Shown here: in pieces, positions 36,710-45,441 of the stretch
Numbering within the stretch: the stretch's first letter is position 1
Layout: every line of letters begins with the position of its first letter
Source of the DNA: BCD1 sp942492125
Lineage (GTDB): Bacteria > Bacteroidota > Bacteroidia > Chitinophagales > Saprospiraceae
Length of the DNA: 64,000 bases
Direction of reading: 5' to 3'
Assembly: GCA_942492125.1 (NCBI GenBank)
Contig: CALODM010000025.1
Coordinates: 1 to 64,000 of the forward strand
Notes under the pieces: generated by a model
What the model was told of the DNA's origin: nothing
Seen by the model: only the letters and a program-made list of their open reading frames with translations
The model's database searches: none
Position numbers and translations under genes: made by a program

Positions 36710-36906
36710 GCGATAGGTTACCTTTTTGGGTAATATTTGTCAATACTCCCTTCACCATTTATTAGCTTTTTTCCCCGGGTTTTGGCCATAAAATTTAGCT
36801 GAAGCTATTTTCACCATTCCTGACGATGAGTAAATTCCGGAATATTTTGGTTATTCAGGGCGATGATTGAATGAATTCAAAATCAATATGATCAGGAATC
36901 TAATTT
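36710..36906. other. Non-coding gap
   Basis: Together with 36459-36547 this gap spans 447 bases between two minus-strand genes. Apart from the small reading frame at 36548-36709 I see no gene, RNA or strong hairpin. It is ordinary AT-rich sequence. Confidence 0.5.
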
Positions 36907-37821
36907 TCAGGCTTCCAAAATTAGATTATCTACCCAATTATTGATCTGCTTCAAAACTCCTTTTCCTTGCCTGCTGGCAGCGATAATTTGCTCACAGGAC
37001 TTACACAAGTAGTTGATCTCTATGGAATGTTTCAACTCCCGGATATCAACGGTCAGGTCGAAAACACAACCGCGGGTAGCTTCATGAGCCTGCAAACCGG
37101 GTATTCGTAAAGCAAAAATCAGCATGCGTTGCATCACCCTGACGACCATCGAGTTGGTCATGGCCTCATCAGTGCCGAAAACAGCTCCTATTTTGCCGGC
37201 GCTGATGACGATGCCATCCCGCTCCATGTTATTCCAGGCATAAAAATTCTTTGGCATAGGCAGGGACGTAATTACGAGATCAATGGTGTTTTTTACATCA
37301 GTGTTGTGCGGGAATTGTCTCACTTTTTCGATCACGCTGTCGACAAAGGAAAGTCGTTTGGTGAATTGTTGCGCTTTAACTTCTTCTTCCAGGGCTAGCC
37401 TGCCAGACCATAGCGACCAGTTGACAAATTGGAATTCAAAAATATCCTGGCGTTTATTTTGACGGATTATCTTGTTTTTTAAAGGAGCTACATCAAAATC
37501 ACAGGCAAAGAAATAAACATTGACCTGATAAGATTTAAAATCTGCTACCTGTGCGAAATCAGGATTACTTTCCCTTTCCAATTCTTTGACAAGGTTGATG
37601 AGCGCTTTATATAGTTTTATAGTAGCAACATTTTTTTGCTCAAGCGTTATCAGCCCTTCCCTGTATTGTTGTTCGACATTATTCCAGCGTCCGGTCTGTA
37701 TGACCAGGTCATCCTTTTTGGGACTTCCTTCCAGCAAGTCTTCAAAAATGGCAATAGCAGCCTCGGTTTTTCCCAGGCTGAGAGTTCTTCGGATATCATT
37801 AACGGTGGTAAGGGTGGACAT
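36907..37821 (-). CDS. EAD11 domain protein with a C-terminal putative metal-binding domain
   Basis: A 304-residue soluble protein. Residues 5-85 match effector-associated domain 11 (RTLSLGKTEAAIAIFEDLL, then YREGLITLEQKNVATIKLYKALINLVKEL), a death-like adaptor domain used in bacterial conflict systems. The rest (about 95-300) is an uncharacterised domain with a conserved-looking core: HEATRGCVFDLTVDIREL, then YLCKSCEQII. The H, C and CxxC residues could bind a metal. No signal peptide is present. It lies 32 nt downstream of rsgA and may share its transcript. I propose an effector or partner role by domain logic only. Confidence 0.7.
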   Translation of the reverse strand: MSTLTTVNDIRRTLSLGKTEAAIAIFEDLLEGSPKKDDLVIQTGRWNNVEQQYREGLITLEQKNVATIKLYKALINLVKELERESNPDFAQVADFKSYQVNVYFFACDFDVAPLKNKIIRQNKRQDIFEFQFVNWSLWSGRLALEEEVKAQQFTKRLSFVDSVIEKVRQFPHNTDVKNTIDLVITSLPMPKNFYAWNNMERDGIVISAGKIGAVFGTDEAMTNSMVVRVMQRMLIFALRIPGLQAHEATRGCVFDLTVDIRELKHSIEINYLCKSCEQIIAASRQGKGVLKQINNWVDNLILEA

Positions 37822-37853
37822 AATTTTAAATTTTCAGGAATTCTATCTCCTTT

Positions 37854-38927
37854 TTAATCTCTGTTAGGTTTTATTTTTCCAATATCCTTTTTTACGTTTT
37901 TTACCATTTTCCCAAATGCCTTATCCTTTTTTCTCCGTTCCGCAACCGAAAGTTCAAAATGTTCCTTTTCGCGCTCCATTTTGAGATAATTCTCATAGGC
38001 TTCTTCTTTAATATCGCCCTCTTCAACGGCAGCGATTACAGCACAACCTATTTCACTGGTATGGGTGCAGTTTTTAAATTTACATGCTGAGGCCAGGCTG
38101 CTGATCTCATCAAAGGTAACCTGAAGACCTTCTCCGGCATCGGCGATGCCTACTTCCCGCATACCCGGATTATCAATAATGATGCCTCCTTCCGGAAGTA
38201 CAATCAATTCGCGGTGACTGGTCGTGTGCTTTCCCCGTTGAGTTCCTTCACCGATCATTTTAGTCTTCATCAGGTCCACCTCAGCCAGGTTGTTCAACAA
38301 GGTTGATTTACCAACTCCGGAAGATCCCAGCAAGCAATAGGTTTTTCCACTTTCGATCATGGCTTTCACTTCGGACAGCCCTTCCATATTTTCATTGCTA
38401 ATTGCTAAAACAGATACCTCCTTTACCCTGGCCCGGATCAAAGAGACCAATTCATTTTTAAGCTGTTCTTCCAGCAGGTCGGTTTTGCTCAGCACTACGA
38501 TGGGTTGTACTCCCGAATCATAACAAATGGTGAGATATCTTTCAAGCCGGTTAAGGTTAAAATCCCGGTCAGCAGCCTGCACCAGGAAGGCATAATCTAT
38601 ATTGGCAGCGATGATCTGAACAGCCCCCTGGTTTCCGACTGACTGTCTTTTGAGTACCGAATATCTTGGAAATATTTTATGAATAATGGCCAGATCATCA
38701 AAGACATTCAGGGCCACCCAATCCCCTACTGCCGGAAAGTCTTCGCGGCTTTGGGCAGCATACCGCATATTCCCGGTGATCTCAGCATGATATTCGCCTT
38801 CAGTTGTTTTAACGATGTACCGTTCCTTATGTTCAGCAGAAATTCTGCCTAACTCAAAGGCTTCGAGATTATTTTCTTTCCTAAAAGCTGCCAGGTCTTC
38901 ATTATAGCCTAGTTTTTCCAGTTCCAT
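37854..38927 (-). CDS. rsgA: Ribosome small-subunit-dependent GTPase A
   Basis: A 357-residue circularly permuted GTPase that checks 30S subunit maturation. An N-terminal OB fold (about 25-95) precedes the GTPase domain. The permuted order is visible: NKxD-type motif G4 (LSKTDLLE), then G1 (GSSGVGKSTLLNNL) and G2/G3 (GKHTTSH, DNPGMREVG). The C-terminal zinc-binding part has CKFKNCTHTSEIGCAVIAAV. The length matches the family. It is typically non-essential but important for growth. Confidence 0.95.
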   Translation of the reverse strand: MELEKLGYNEDLAAFRKENNLEAFELGRISAEHKERYIVKTTEGEYHAEITGNMRYAAQSREDFPAVGDWVALNVFDDLAIIHKIFPRYSVLKRQSVGNQGAVQIIAANIDYAFLVQAADRDFNLNRLERYLTICYDSGVQPIVVLSKTDLLEEQLKNELVSLIRARVKEVSVLAISNENMEGLSEVKAMIESGKTYCLLGSSGVGKSTLLNNLAEVDLMKTKMIGEGTQRGKHTTSHRELIVLPEGGIIIDNPGMREVGIADAGEGLQVTFDEISSLASACKFKNCTHTSEIGCAVIAAVEEGDIKEEAYENYLKMEREKEHFELSVAERRKKDKAFGKMVKNVKKDIGKIKPNRD

Positions 38928-39170
38928 ACTTTACAAATTCATTACTTAATCTATTTGATTCAAGCTGATAAGGGCTGAAAAGTAATATCCAAGAAGTATG
39001 ATAAAATCAATCCTGTATGCCGGAACCCTTTGAAATCAGCATAGCATAAAACCCTTTTGACCTTCAACAAATAATTGAATGATTTAATTCCCTCTAATTT
39101 AGTTGATTTTCAGAGAATCAAATTTCCCCGGCGCAAATAATTTTACGCCAACGAATATTCCCAACTTCCG

Positions 39171-39178
39171 TATCTTTA
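39171..39178 (+). promoter_or_regulatory. Candidate -7 element for the RidA gene
   Basis: TATCTTTA, one base from TAnnTTTG, lies 4 bp before the ATG at 39183. If used, the mRNA would have almost no leader. A similar layout is seen before scpA. Confidence 0.35.
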
Positions 39179-39182
39179 TACC

Positions 39183-39566
39183 ATGGAAAGAACAAAATAC
39201 ACCACAGGAGTTAAATGGGAAGACATCGTAGGTTATTCCCGTGCAGTAAGAATTGGCAATACCATTGAAGTTTCAGGAACGACTGCGGTGTCTGACGGTC
39301 AAGTCGTTGCTAAAGGGAGTGCTTTTGGACAAGCCAGGTATATTCTCAACAAGATCGAGGATGTACTTATGAATCTGGGCAGCGGCATTGAAGACGTCGT
39401 ACGTACCCGCATTTACGTCACCAACATCAAGGATTGGGAGGAAATTGCCAAAGCACATCACATGTTTTTTGCCGAGACCAAACCGGCCTCAACCATGGTG
39501 GAAGTGTCTGCCCTCGTAGATCCGGAGATGCTGGTTGAAATTGAGGTGACAGCTGTGGTGGATTAA
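39183..39566 (+). CDS. RidA family protein (YjgF/YER057c/UK114)
   Basis: A 127-residue trimeric enzyme family that hydrolyses reactive enamine/imine intermediates. It shows GNTIEVSGTTAVSDG, then GIEDVVRTRIYVTNIKDWEEIAKAH and PASTMVEVSALVDPEMLVEIE, the conserved C-terminal region with the arginine (TRIYV) that binds the substrate carboxylate. It is monocistronic and convergent with the ATP-grasp gene. Confidence 0.92.
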   Translation: MERTKYTTGVKWEDIVGYSRAVRIGNTIEVSGTTAVSDGQVVAKGSAFGQARYILNKIEDVLMNLGSGIEDVVRTRIYVTNIKDWEEIAKAHHMFFAETKPASTMVEVSALVDPEMLVEIEVTAVVD

Positions 39567-39605
39567 GGGATAACGGTGAACGATTGACGGGGGCGAGGGC
39601 GATCA

Positions 39606-40775
39606 TTATTTGTGCCGGATAAATTCTTTTAAATCAGAGTGAAGGATCCGGAACAGTTCTTCCATATTATCTCTCGAAGTCCGGGCAAAAACGAAACCAA
39701 ACAAGGGGAATTTTTTATAATCTACCTTTCTTAATTCAAGCGGCTTTTGGAAGCCACTCAACATTTGGTCATAATCAAAAGATTGAACATCCTGGCCTGG
39801 AATGCCTGAACCATTATCGAGCACGATCACGCTAAACAGGTCATCCGGCCGCTCTCTGAATATCTGTTTCCAATCCGGCCGTTTACCTTCATTGAAATAT
39901 TCGTAGGAGTTAAACCCGTAGGCGTGCCAGGTGAGGTCCGCAGTGGTACACCAGCCACCAAATCGCATGGGATTAACCTCGATTGGAATTATCTGGCCGT
40001 TGCCATCCATCCGTATCTCAATATGGATCAAAAAATTTTTCAACCCTGCCAATTGCCCCAATTGATTCAGAAAGTTTTCGAAGACGGGTTTGTACTGCTG
40101 AATAATCTCCTGAGAAGTAATATAAACGCGGTCGCTCACATCTTTCCCTGAGGAAAACAGGTGATGCATGATATTGAGCACAACAGGTTCTCCGGAATCT
40201 GAAAAATAACAATCAACAGCGTATTCCTCTCCTTGGATGTGTTGCTCTATGATAAAGGTAGTGGCATCCATAACCTCCCGGGGATACAATCCTTTGACGG
40301 ACTCCACCTCCTTTTTGATAGCCAGCAAGACCTCGGGCCATTCCTCCTTTTGGTAAACATTGTAAACGCCCATGCTGAAAAAACCAACAGCAGGTTTGAT
40401 GACAAAAGGAACAGAAAGTTTATCAACATCAACAGAGTCGAGATCTTCCAGGGCTACCCCTTGGAAAAAATAATCCGGATAAATACTCTTTAGCAGCTGC
40501 CGGAATTTCACCTTGTCTTTGAAAATATTTACTTTTTCCGGTGTGTTACGGAAAGAAAGGTTCTGGTCCACCCATGCGATGGAATTCTCGGAATTGGAAA
40601 AAATCCTGCTGTGCGGATTCGCCTGTAATCGTTTTATGGCATCTCCTTCGGAAACAAAATTATAGCCCTCGCCGAGCAACTGTCTGGCTATGAGGGTCTC
40701 GATTACCTCTATTTGTTTTTGGCGTAATGTTGACTTAAGAAAATCAGAGACATAAGGACCGTCGATGAGCATCAT
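39606..40775 (-). CDS. ATP-grasp domain protein
   Basis: A 389-residue ligase-like enzyme. The ATP-grasp pattern shows PFVIKPAVGFFSMGVYNVY (phosphate-binding loop and lysine) and FIIEQHIQGEEYAVDCYFSDSG. The catalytic acidic cluster is LIHIEIRMDGNGQIIPIEVNPMRFGGW. Such enzymes join a carboxylate to an amine using ATP. The substrate is unknown and there are no linked biosynthetic genes. A second ATG lies one codon after the first. Confidence 0.85.
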   Translation of the reverse strand: MMLIDGPYVSDFLKSTLRQKQIEVIETLIARQLLGEGYNFVSEGDAIKRLQANPHSRIFSNSENSIAWVDQNLSFRNTPEKVNIFKDKVKFRQLLKSIYPDYFFQGVALEDLDSVDVDKLSVPFVIKPAVGFFSMGVYNVYQKEEWPEVLLAIKKEVESVKGLYPREVMDATTFIIEQHIQGEEYAVDCYFSDSGEPVVLNIMHHLFSSGKDVSDRVYITSQEIIQQYKPVFENFLNQLGQLAGLKNFLIHIEIRMDGNGQIIPIEVNPMRFGGWCTTADLTWHAYGFNSYEYFNEGKRPDWKQIFRERPDDLFSVIVLDNGSGIPGQDVQSFDYDQMLSGFQKPLELRKVDYKKFPLFGFVFARTSRDNMEELFRILHSDLKEFIRHK

Positions 40776-40830
40776 GGTGCAATAAATTTAGAAGCGCAAA
40801 CTTAATAAACCCAGGTGATTTTTATACTTT

Positions 40831-41328
40831 TTAAACAATGTCCCGTTTAAGAAAATCTGCTTTTGCCCCTTCAAACATACCAGATTTCAAAAATTCAAAA
40901 CCGCATTTTTCAAGCACTCTCCGGGAAGCGACATTCTCCACCTGGACAATCCCTATTAAAACCGGAACACTTTCCAGCGTAGCGGCATAAGTCACCAGGG
41001 CACAAACCAATTCGGAAGCATAGTTGTTTCCCCAATATTCGGGTAAAACCAGGTAACCGATCTCATGAAACCCCTGCCAGATATCAACCATTTTCAGGTA
41101 AGCCACGAGTTCATTACTTTCTTTTTCATAAGCGAGCCAATATCCCAGTTTCTTATTTTTTTTATTGACAGCCAATGCTTTTTTATACCTGAAAATGGCT
41201 TGTTCCCGGCTTATAGGTTTAGGGGTGACATAGCGCATCACCTCAGCATTGGTGCCAAAACGGAGATAATCCTCAACATCAGAAGCGTCACACTTCTTGT
41301 ATACCAACCTTTCAGATGTCAGACCCAC
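40831..41328 (-). CDS. GNAT family N-acetyltransferase (RimJ/RimL type)
   Basis: A 165-residue protein that starts TSERLVYKKCDASDVEDYLRF, the signature of the RimJ/RimL group. Motif A is LVLPEYWGNNYASELVCALV, and VENVASRRVLEKCGFEFL follows. The group often acetylates N-terminal residues or small amines. It lies between the ATP-grasp gene and the sulfite-exporter-like gene. Confidence 0.88.
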   Translation of the reverse strand: MGLTSERLVYKKCDASDVEDYLRFGTNAEVMRYVTPKPISREQAIFRYKKALAVNKKNKKLGYWLAYEKESNELVAYLKMVDIWQGFHEIGYLVLPEYWGNNYASELVCALVTYAATLESVPVLIGIVQVENVASRRVLEKCGFEFLKSGMFEGAKADFLKRDIV

Positions 41329-41371
41329 ATTGAAAAAGTTTATTAAATTTTTTCAGAGAAAGCAGTGATCA

Positions 41372-42067
41372 TTAATGGCACATAGGTACATCTTGTGCCG
41401 ACTCCCAGAAATTGAAAGTGTGCGGCACCTCAAAATTCAGTCCTCTGGCAATGAGCAAAGCGGCGAAAACTACCATAAAAACAGGATACAATTTTCTGAC
41501 CAGAGTCTTAAAACGAATACTTACCACACTTCCGGCCAGGGAAACAACCAACATTAAAGGAATCGTTCCCAATCCAAACAAGGCCATGTAGGCAACGCCT
41601 TGTTCGAGAGAAGCCATAGATACGGCTCCCACAATGGCCAGGTAAACCAGACCACAAGGCAGAAAGCCATTCAAAACACCCGTCAGGTAAAGTGCTTTCC
41701 AGCTGTTTTGCTTTAAAAAACGGCCCAAAAGAGACTGTAATTTTGTATACGGTTTTTTAACAAAGGCGAGAGAAGCAATTTTAGATTCAACCGGTATGGC
41801 AAAAAGTGCAATGACCAACATCAATATCCCCAGGCCAATGGACAACCATGACTGAAATCCTGCTAAAAAAACGCCTTTCCCGATAAGGCCAATCAACAAT
41901 CCCAGGAAACTGTACGTGGTTACCCTGCCCATATTATAAAGCAACCCACTCGAAACCATTACCAGTTTATTCTCTTTTTTATACGGCAGAGCAATGGCTA
42001 TCGGCCCGCACATCCCTACGCAGTGCAAACTTCCGAATAAGCCAATAGTAAAAGCCGTCCAAAGCAT
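41372..42067 (-). CDS. Sulfite exporter TauE/SafE family membrane protein, cbb3-linked
   Basis: A 231-residue protein with about six helices. It begins FTIGLFGSLHCVGMCGPIAIALPY, the pattern found in TauE/SafE-like proteins located next to cbb3 oxidase genes in Bacteroidota. Its last ten residues are polar. The Cys in VGMCGP and nearby histidine suggest a copper or thiol role in oxidase assembly, as proposed for DsbD-like CcdA relatives; that is inference. It lies 71 nt after ccoH and is the last gene of the ccoG-ccoH unit. Confidence 0.8.
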   Translation of the reverse strand: MLWTAFTIGLFGSLHCVGMCGPIAIALPYKKENKLVMVSSGLLYNMGRVTTYSFLGLLIGLIGKGVFLAGFQSWLSIGLGILMLVIALFAIPVESKIASLAFVKKPYTKLQSLLGRFLKQNSWKALYLTGVLNGFLPCGLVYLAIVGAVSMASLEQGVAYMALFGLGTIPLMLVVSLAGSVVSIRFKTLVRKLYPVFMVVFAALLIARGLNFEVPHTFNFWESAQDVPMCH

Positions 42068-42138
42068 AAATTAAATTTCAGATCATAAGCCGAAGGTAAA
42101 AAACCGCAAAATCAACTTCCCTCCTACAGCTCATGTAC

Positions 42139-42582
42139 TTAATAAACTCTAATTTTCTTTTCGTCGTAAAAAGGCTTGCCATCCCCCCTCCAGTCTACCT
42201 TGACAATCCAGTAACCGGGTATGGCATCTGACACCGGGATCAACATTTTTCCATTTTCCGGATTATCAATATCTACTACAAAATCCTTATCTGATCCTGA
42301 AGGTCTGTAAAACTGGACCTTCCCTTTGATATTTTTGAAATTCTGAGGAAAAGTCAATTCAACCGTTCTTTCAGATCCGTTATTTTTTATCTCCAGCTTT
42401 TGCGCTAATTCGTTGCTGTTTTTAACCTTATCGTATTGCTCCTGGTAGGCCAGATCCTTTGCATAATAATCATCATAAACCAGGCTATGGTCATAATAGG
42501 TGCTCCTGATAACCATGAAAACCATAAACAGCGCAAAAGAGGTATAAAAAATGGCAATTCCTGTGCCCCAATTCAATTTCAT
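42139..42582 (-). CDS. ccoH: FixH/CcoH family cbb3 oxidase assembly protein
   Basis: A 147-residue protein with one N-terminal membrane helix (GTGIAIFYTSFALFMVFMVI) and a FixH-type periplasmic beta domain. The domain starts YYAKDLAYQEQYDKVKNS and ends IPGYWIVKVDWRGDGKPFYDEKKIRVY. CcoH helps copper insertion and stability of cbb3 oxidase. It lies 27 nt after ccoG. Confidence 0.9.
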   Translation of the reverse strand: MKLNWGTGIAIFYTSFALFMVFMVIRSTYYDHSLVYDDYYAKDLAYQEQYDKVKNSNELAQKLEIKNNGSERTVELTFPQNFKNIKGKVQFYRPSGSDKDFVVDIDNPENGKMLIPVSDAIPGYWIVKVDWRGDGKPFYDEKKIRVY

Positions 42583-42609
42583 CTGTTAAGTTTTTCCTTT
42601 TTTCGGGAC

Positions 42610-44034
42610 TTACCTGTAAGGCCCGATAAAGGTTGTATTTGCTTTATCAATTAATTTACCCTCGGAAGAAATCTTTATTTTGACATCTGTCTTCCGGTCT
42701 TTCACTTTATCATTTTCAACAATAATGAAGAAGGTTCCTTTGGTAACCCCTTCTCTGATAGAATCAGGGGGGTTGCCTCCAACATATTCAATGCGACCGA
42801 AGTCTCCTTCAATTTCCATTTCAACAGGGAAGGATTTCGTCGTTTTATTAATGATCTCGTAGTTATACAGGTTATTGATATGCGTTTCATCAACTTTGTT
42901 GTAAAGCGTTCCGCGGGCCCTCAAAACGAGTAACTCAACATCTGAACGACTTAATAAAAGGAATGAAACAAGTACCAATAAGGCCGTCAGGACTCCGGTA
43001 TAAGCCTTTACCCGTGTTGTGAAAATCTTATTTTGACCTTCTTCAATACCTTTCAGACTATCATACCGGACCAAACCGCGGGGTCTGTCGATCTTATCCA
43101 TTACCTCATCACAGGCATCTATACAGGCAGTACAGTTCACACATTCCAACTGAGTTCCGTTGCGGATATCAATCCCTGTCGGACAAACAGCTACACACAA
43201 ACCACAATCAATGCAATCCCCCAAAGCAGGAGCCTGTTCTCCTTCGTCTTTTTTTCTTGATTTTTTACCCCTGGGTTCTCCACGATTATAATCATAAGCA
43301 ACCACGATACTGTTCTTATCGAGCATAACTCCCTGGAGCCTTCCATAGGGGCAAGCCACGATGCACACCTGTTCCCTGAACCACGAAAATACGAAATAAA
43401 AAGCTGCTGAAAAAAGGATCATCGCCATGAAGGGTCCGAAATTCTGGCCAATAGGCTCCAATGCGATCTTCCTCACATTGTCAACCCCTATCAAATAAGA
43501 GGCAAAAGTATTGATCACAATGACAGACAATACGATAAAAATGGCATGCTTGACGATCCTCTTGAATATCTTTTGTGAATTCCAGGGAGCATCCGCCAGT
43601 TTTATCTGAGCTTTATAATCTCCGTCGATCAGGTACTCTATTTTCCGGAAGACCATCTCCAGGAAAACGGTCTGGGGACATACCCAACCGCAGAAAATAC
43701 GACCATAAACAACCGTAAAGAGAATGATGAACACAATTCCGGTCAGCATGGACAAAACCAGCAGGTGAAAATCCTGTGGTGGAAAAAGTATTCCAAGGAT
43801 CACAAATTTACGGTCGAATATATTGATCAACAATAACGGATTTCCGTTGATAGTGATCAGGGGAGCGATAAAAAAGAAAGCCAGTAAAATCCAGCTGACA
43901 ATGGTACGCCATCTTGTATAGCGTCCTTTAGGTTTCTTGGGATGAATCCAGGCTCTTTTACCACGGTCATCAATCGTCGCAATATGGTCCCGGTATTCCT
44001 CGGTGTCTTTTATAGGCTGATTCTGAGATTCCAT
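42610..44034 (-). CDS. ccoG: Cytochrome c oxidase accessory protein CcoG
   Basis: A 474-residue inner-membrane iron-sulfur protein of the FixG/CcoG type. Several helices lie at about 40-60, 85-110, 155-180 and 195-215. Two 4Fe-4S motifs are seen (CIDCGLCVAVCP and CVNCTACIDAC), and GRIFCGWVCPQTVFLEMVFRKIEY is the FixG signature. A C-terminal Ig-like domain (about 370-474) follows a last membrane helix. It reduces Cu(II) for cbb3 assembly. A Crp/Fnr-type box and a -7-like element precede it. Confidence 0.95.
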   Translation of the reverse strand: MESQNQPIKDTEEYRDHIATIDDRGKRAWIHPKKPKGRYTRWRTIVSWILLAFFFIAPLITINGNPLLLINIFDRKFVILGILFPPQDFHLLVLSMLTGIVFIILFTVVYGRIFCGWVCPQTVFLEMVFRKIEYLIDGDYKAQIKLADAPWNSQKIFKRIVKHAIFIVLSVIVINTFASYLIGVDNVRKIALEPIGQNFGPFMAMILFSAAFYFVFSWFREQVCIVACPYGRLQGVMLDKNSIVVAYDYNRGEPRGKKSRKKDEGEQAPALGDCIDCGLCVAVCPTGIDIRNGTQLECVNCTACIDACDEVMDKIDRPRGLVRYDSLKGIEEGQNKIFTTRVKAYTGVLTALLVLVSFLLLSRSDVELLVLRARGTLYNKVDETHINNLYNYEIINKTTKSFPVEMEIEGDFGRIEYVGGNPPDSIREGVTKGTFFIIVENDKVKDRKTDVKIKISSEGKLIDKANTTFIGPYR

Positions 44035-44071
44035 TTTTTTATGTGTGTGTTCAGATGTTTGGTAACGTATG

Positions 44072-44079
44072 CAAAATTT
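44072..44079 (-). promoter_or_regulatory. Candidate -7 element for ccoG
   Basis: The minus strand reads AAATTTTG (one base from TAnnTTTG). Its upstream end is 29.5 bp from the centre of the TGAC-N4-GTCA box, the same spacing as at ccoS and ccoI. Confidence 0.4.
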
Positions 44080-44102
44080 GGATTTTACCTGAAATTATTT
44101 AG

Positions 44103-44114
44103 TGACAAATGTCA
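44103..44114 (-). promoter_or_regulatory. Candidate Crp/Fnr-type box before ccoG
   Basis: TGACAAATGTCA is a perfect TGAC-N4-GTCA palindrome 69 bp upstream of the ccoG start (extended to GTGAC...GTCAC). It matches the two boxes upstream of ccoS and ccoI in pattern and in spacing to the -7-like element. Confidence 0.6.
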
Positions 44115-44156
44115 CTTCGCAAAATGAAATTTATCTCTTTTGTAAAGATAAAATAA

Positions 44157-44195
44157 AAAATGAGCGGGCAGAAAAGCCTGACCCGCTCATTTTTA
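44157..44195 (-). terminator. Rho-independent terminator of the ccoS-ccoNO-ccoQ-ccoP unit
   Basis: AAATGAGCGGG and CCCGCTCATTT pair across a 13-nt loop, flanked by A/T runs. It lies 24 nt after the ccoP stop and before the ccoG promoter region, so it separates the two oxidase units. Confidence 0.85.
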
Positions 44196-44218
44196 AATTA
44201 TAACTAAAAACCATTTTT

Positions 44219-45190
44219 TTATTCCTGTCCTTCTACGCCGTCAACAACCTCGGGATCTCCTTCCGCAGGAGTTGCCGCATCCTCAACAGGTGGGGCTGCT
44301 TCTTCAACGTAAAGTTCCCCTTGTGGCGCTTTGGGATTGGCCGGTGTTGTACCAACGAGGGATTTGACATAACTGGCTACCTTCTGCATATCCGCAGGTC
44401 CCAGTTGAGTTTCCCAGGCCAACATACCTTTTTCAACTACACCGTATTTGATGGTAGTAAAAATATTCTTGATGCTTCCCCCGTGGATCCAGTAATTGTC
44501 CGTGAGGTTTGGTCCGATATTATTTCCTCCGCCATCAGAGAGGTGACAAGCAACACATTTGGATTCAAAGATCTCTTTACCTCTTGCCAGGGCAGATGCG
44601 TCGGTCAAGGCAACCACAGAATTTTCATCCACCACTTCTCCCTGCTCATTGAGATAATTAGCCACAGCGGCTTCAGCAGCTTCCATCTCCGTTGCATACA
44701 TTTCTTCCTGACCGGGGCCTTTATCAAAGGCATGGTAGTATCCCCAGTACACCGCTGCGAAAATAATCGTGATCCAGAACAATGCAACCCACCATGGTGG
44801 CAGCGGATTATCAAGCTCACCGATACCATCATAGTCGTGATCCAACAGGATATCTTTTTCTTTGGATAACGGCACGGCCTTGGTGAGGCTCTTCATCACC
44901 TGTGTTGAAGGCTTTTCCGCCTTCAGTTTCTTCTGGATTTCCTTGATATCCATTCCGGCATCTTTCAAATACTGCATTTCCTGCAAGTTCATCAACGAAT
45001 AGAACATGCGCAATACGGTAACAAAGGCAGCCACCACAACGATCGCGGCACCTGCAATCACCATAATACCGAAGGTGTCATCCCAAAATGCAGGCTGGGC
45101 ATAAGTCGTTTCCTGAGCCATAAGCACAGGCACCCCCAGAAGCATGACAGCTACAACACTTAAAGCGTATTTAAATTTGATGTTTTTCAT
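44219..45190 (-). CDS. ccoP: cbb3-type cytochrome c oxidase subunit CcoP (mono-heme form)
   Basis: A 323-residue subunit with an N-terminal signal-like or anchor segment (ALSVVAVMLLGVPVLMAQ), a second helix (about 40-62) and a third (WWVALFWITIIFAAVYWGYYHAF, about 135-157, with the CcoP_N signature ELDNPLPPWW). The C-terminal cytochrome domain has one c-heme site (CVACH). Classical CcoP has two, so this is the single-heme version common in Bacteroidota. The last 45 residues are acidic and proline-rich. It transfers electrons to CcoN. Confidence 0.93.
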   Translation of the reverse strand: MKNIKFKYALSVVAVMLLGVPVLMAQETTYAQPAFWDDTFGIMVIAGAAIVVVAAFVTVLRMFYSLMNLQEMQYLKDAGMDIKEIQKKLKAEKPSTQVMKSLTKAVPLSKEKDILLDHDYDGIGELDNPLPPWWVALFWITIIFAAVYWGYYHAFDKGPGQEEMYATEMEAAEAAVANYLNEQGEVVDENSVVALTDASALARGKEIFESKCVACHLSDGGGNNIGPNLTDNYWIHGGSIKNIFTTIKYGVVEKGMLAWETQLGPADMQKVASYVKSLVGTTPANPKAPQGELYVEEAAPPVEDAATPAEGDPEVVDGVEGQE

Positions 45191-45202
45191 TTTGAATTAG
45201 TT

Positions 45203-45385
45203 TTACTGTTCAATCTCTAAAGTATCATCTTCTTGCAGCGGCATATTAGCCATACGGTCGACAAATTCCTGTTTATGTGTCATTGCCCTCCAGACAATAA
45301 AAATGAAAATGATCACGAACAATACCAAAGGCATGACAGCCATCCACTCTATATCGCCCGCTCTTTCAAGAATATACTTAAACAT
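45203..45385 (-). CDS. ccoQ: cbb3 oxidase small subunit CcoQ (FixQ)
   Basis: A 60-residue protein with one membrane helix (WMAVMPLVLFVIIFIFIVWRAM) and a charged C-terminal tail that ends EDDTLEIEQ. It lies between ccoNO and ccoP as in the usual gene order, 12 nt before ccoP. CcoQ stabilises the oxidase complex. Confidence 0.9.
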   Translation of the reverse strand: MFKYILERAGDIEWMAVMPLVLFVIIFIFIVWRAMTHKQEFVDRMANMPLQEDDTLEIEQ

Positions 45386-45441
45386 TGAATTAAATTTTAT
45401 TTGATTACGGGGAAATGTGATTTCATTCCCCCGTAAGTTTT

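Noticed and set aside
36907..37821. Zincin metalloprotease call for the C-terminal domain
   Set aside because: There is no HExxH motif; the single HE and the CxxC are not enough to name a protease.
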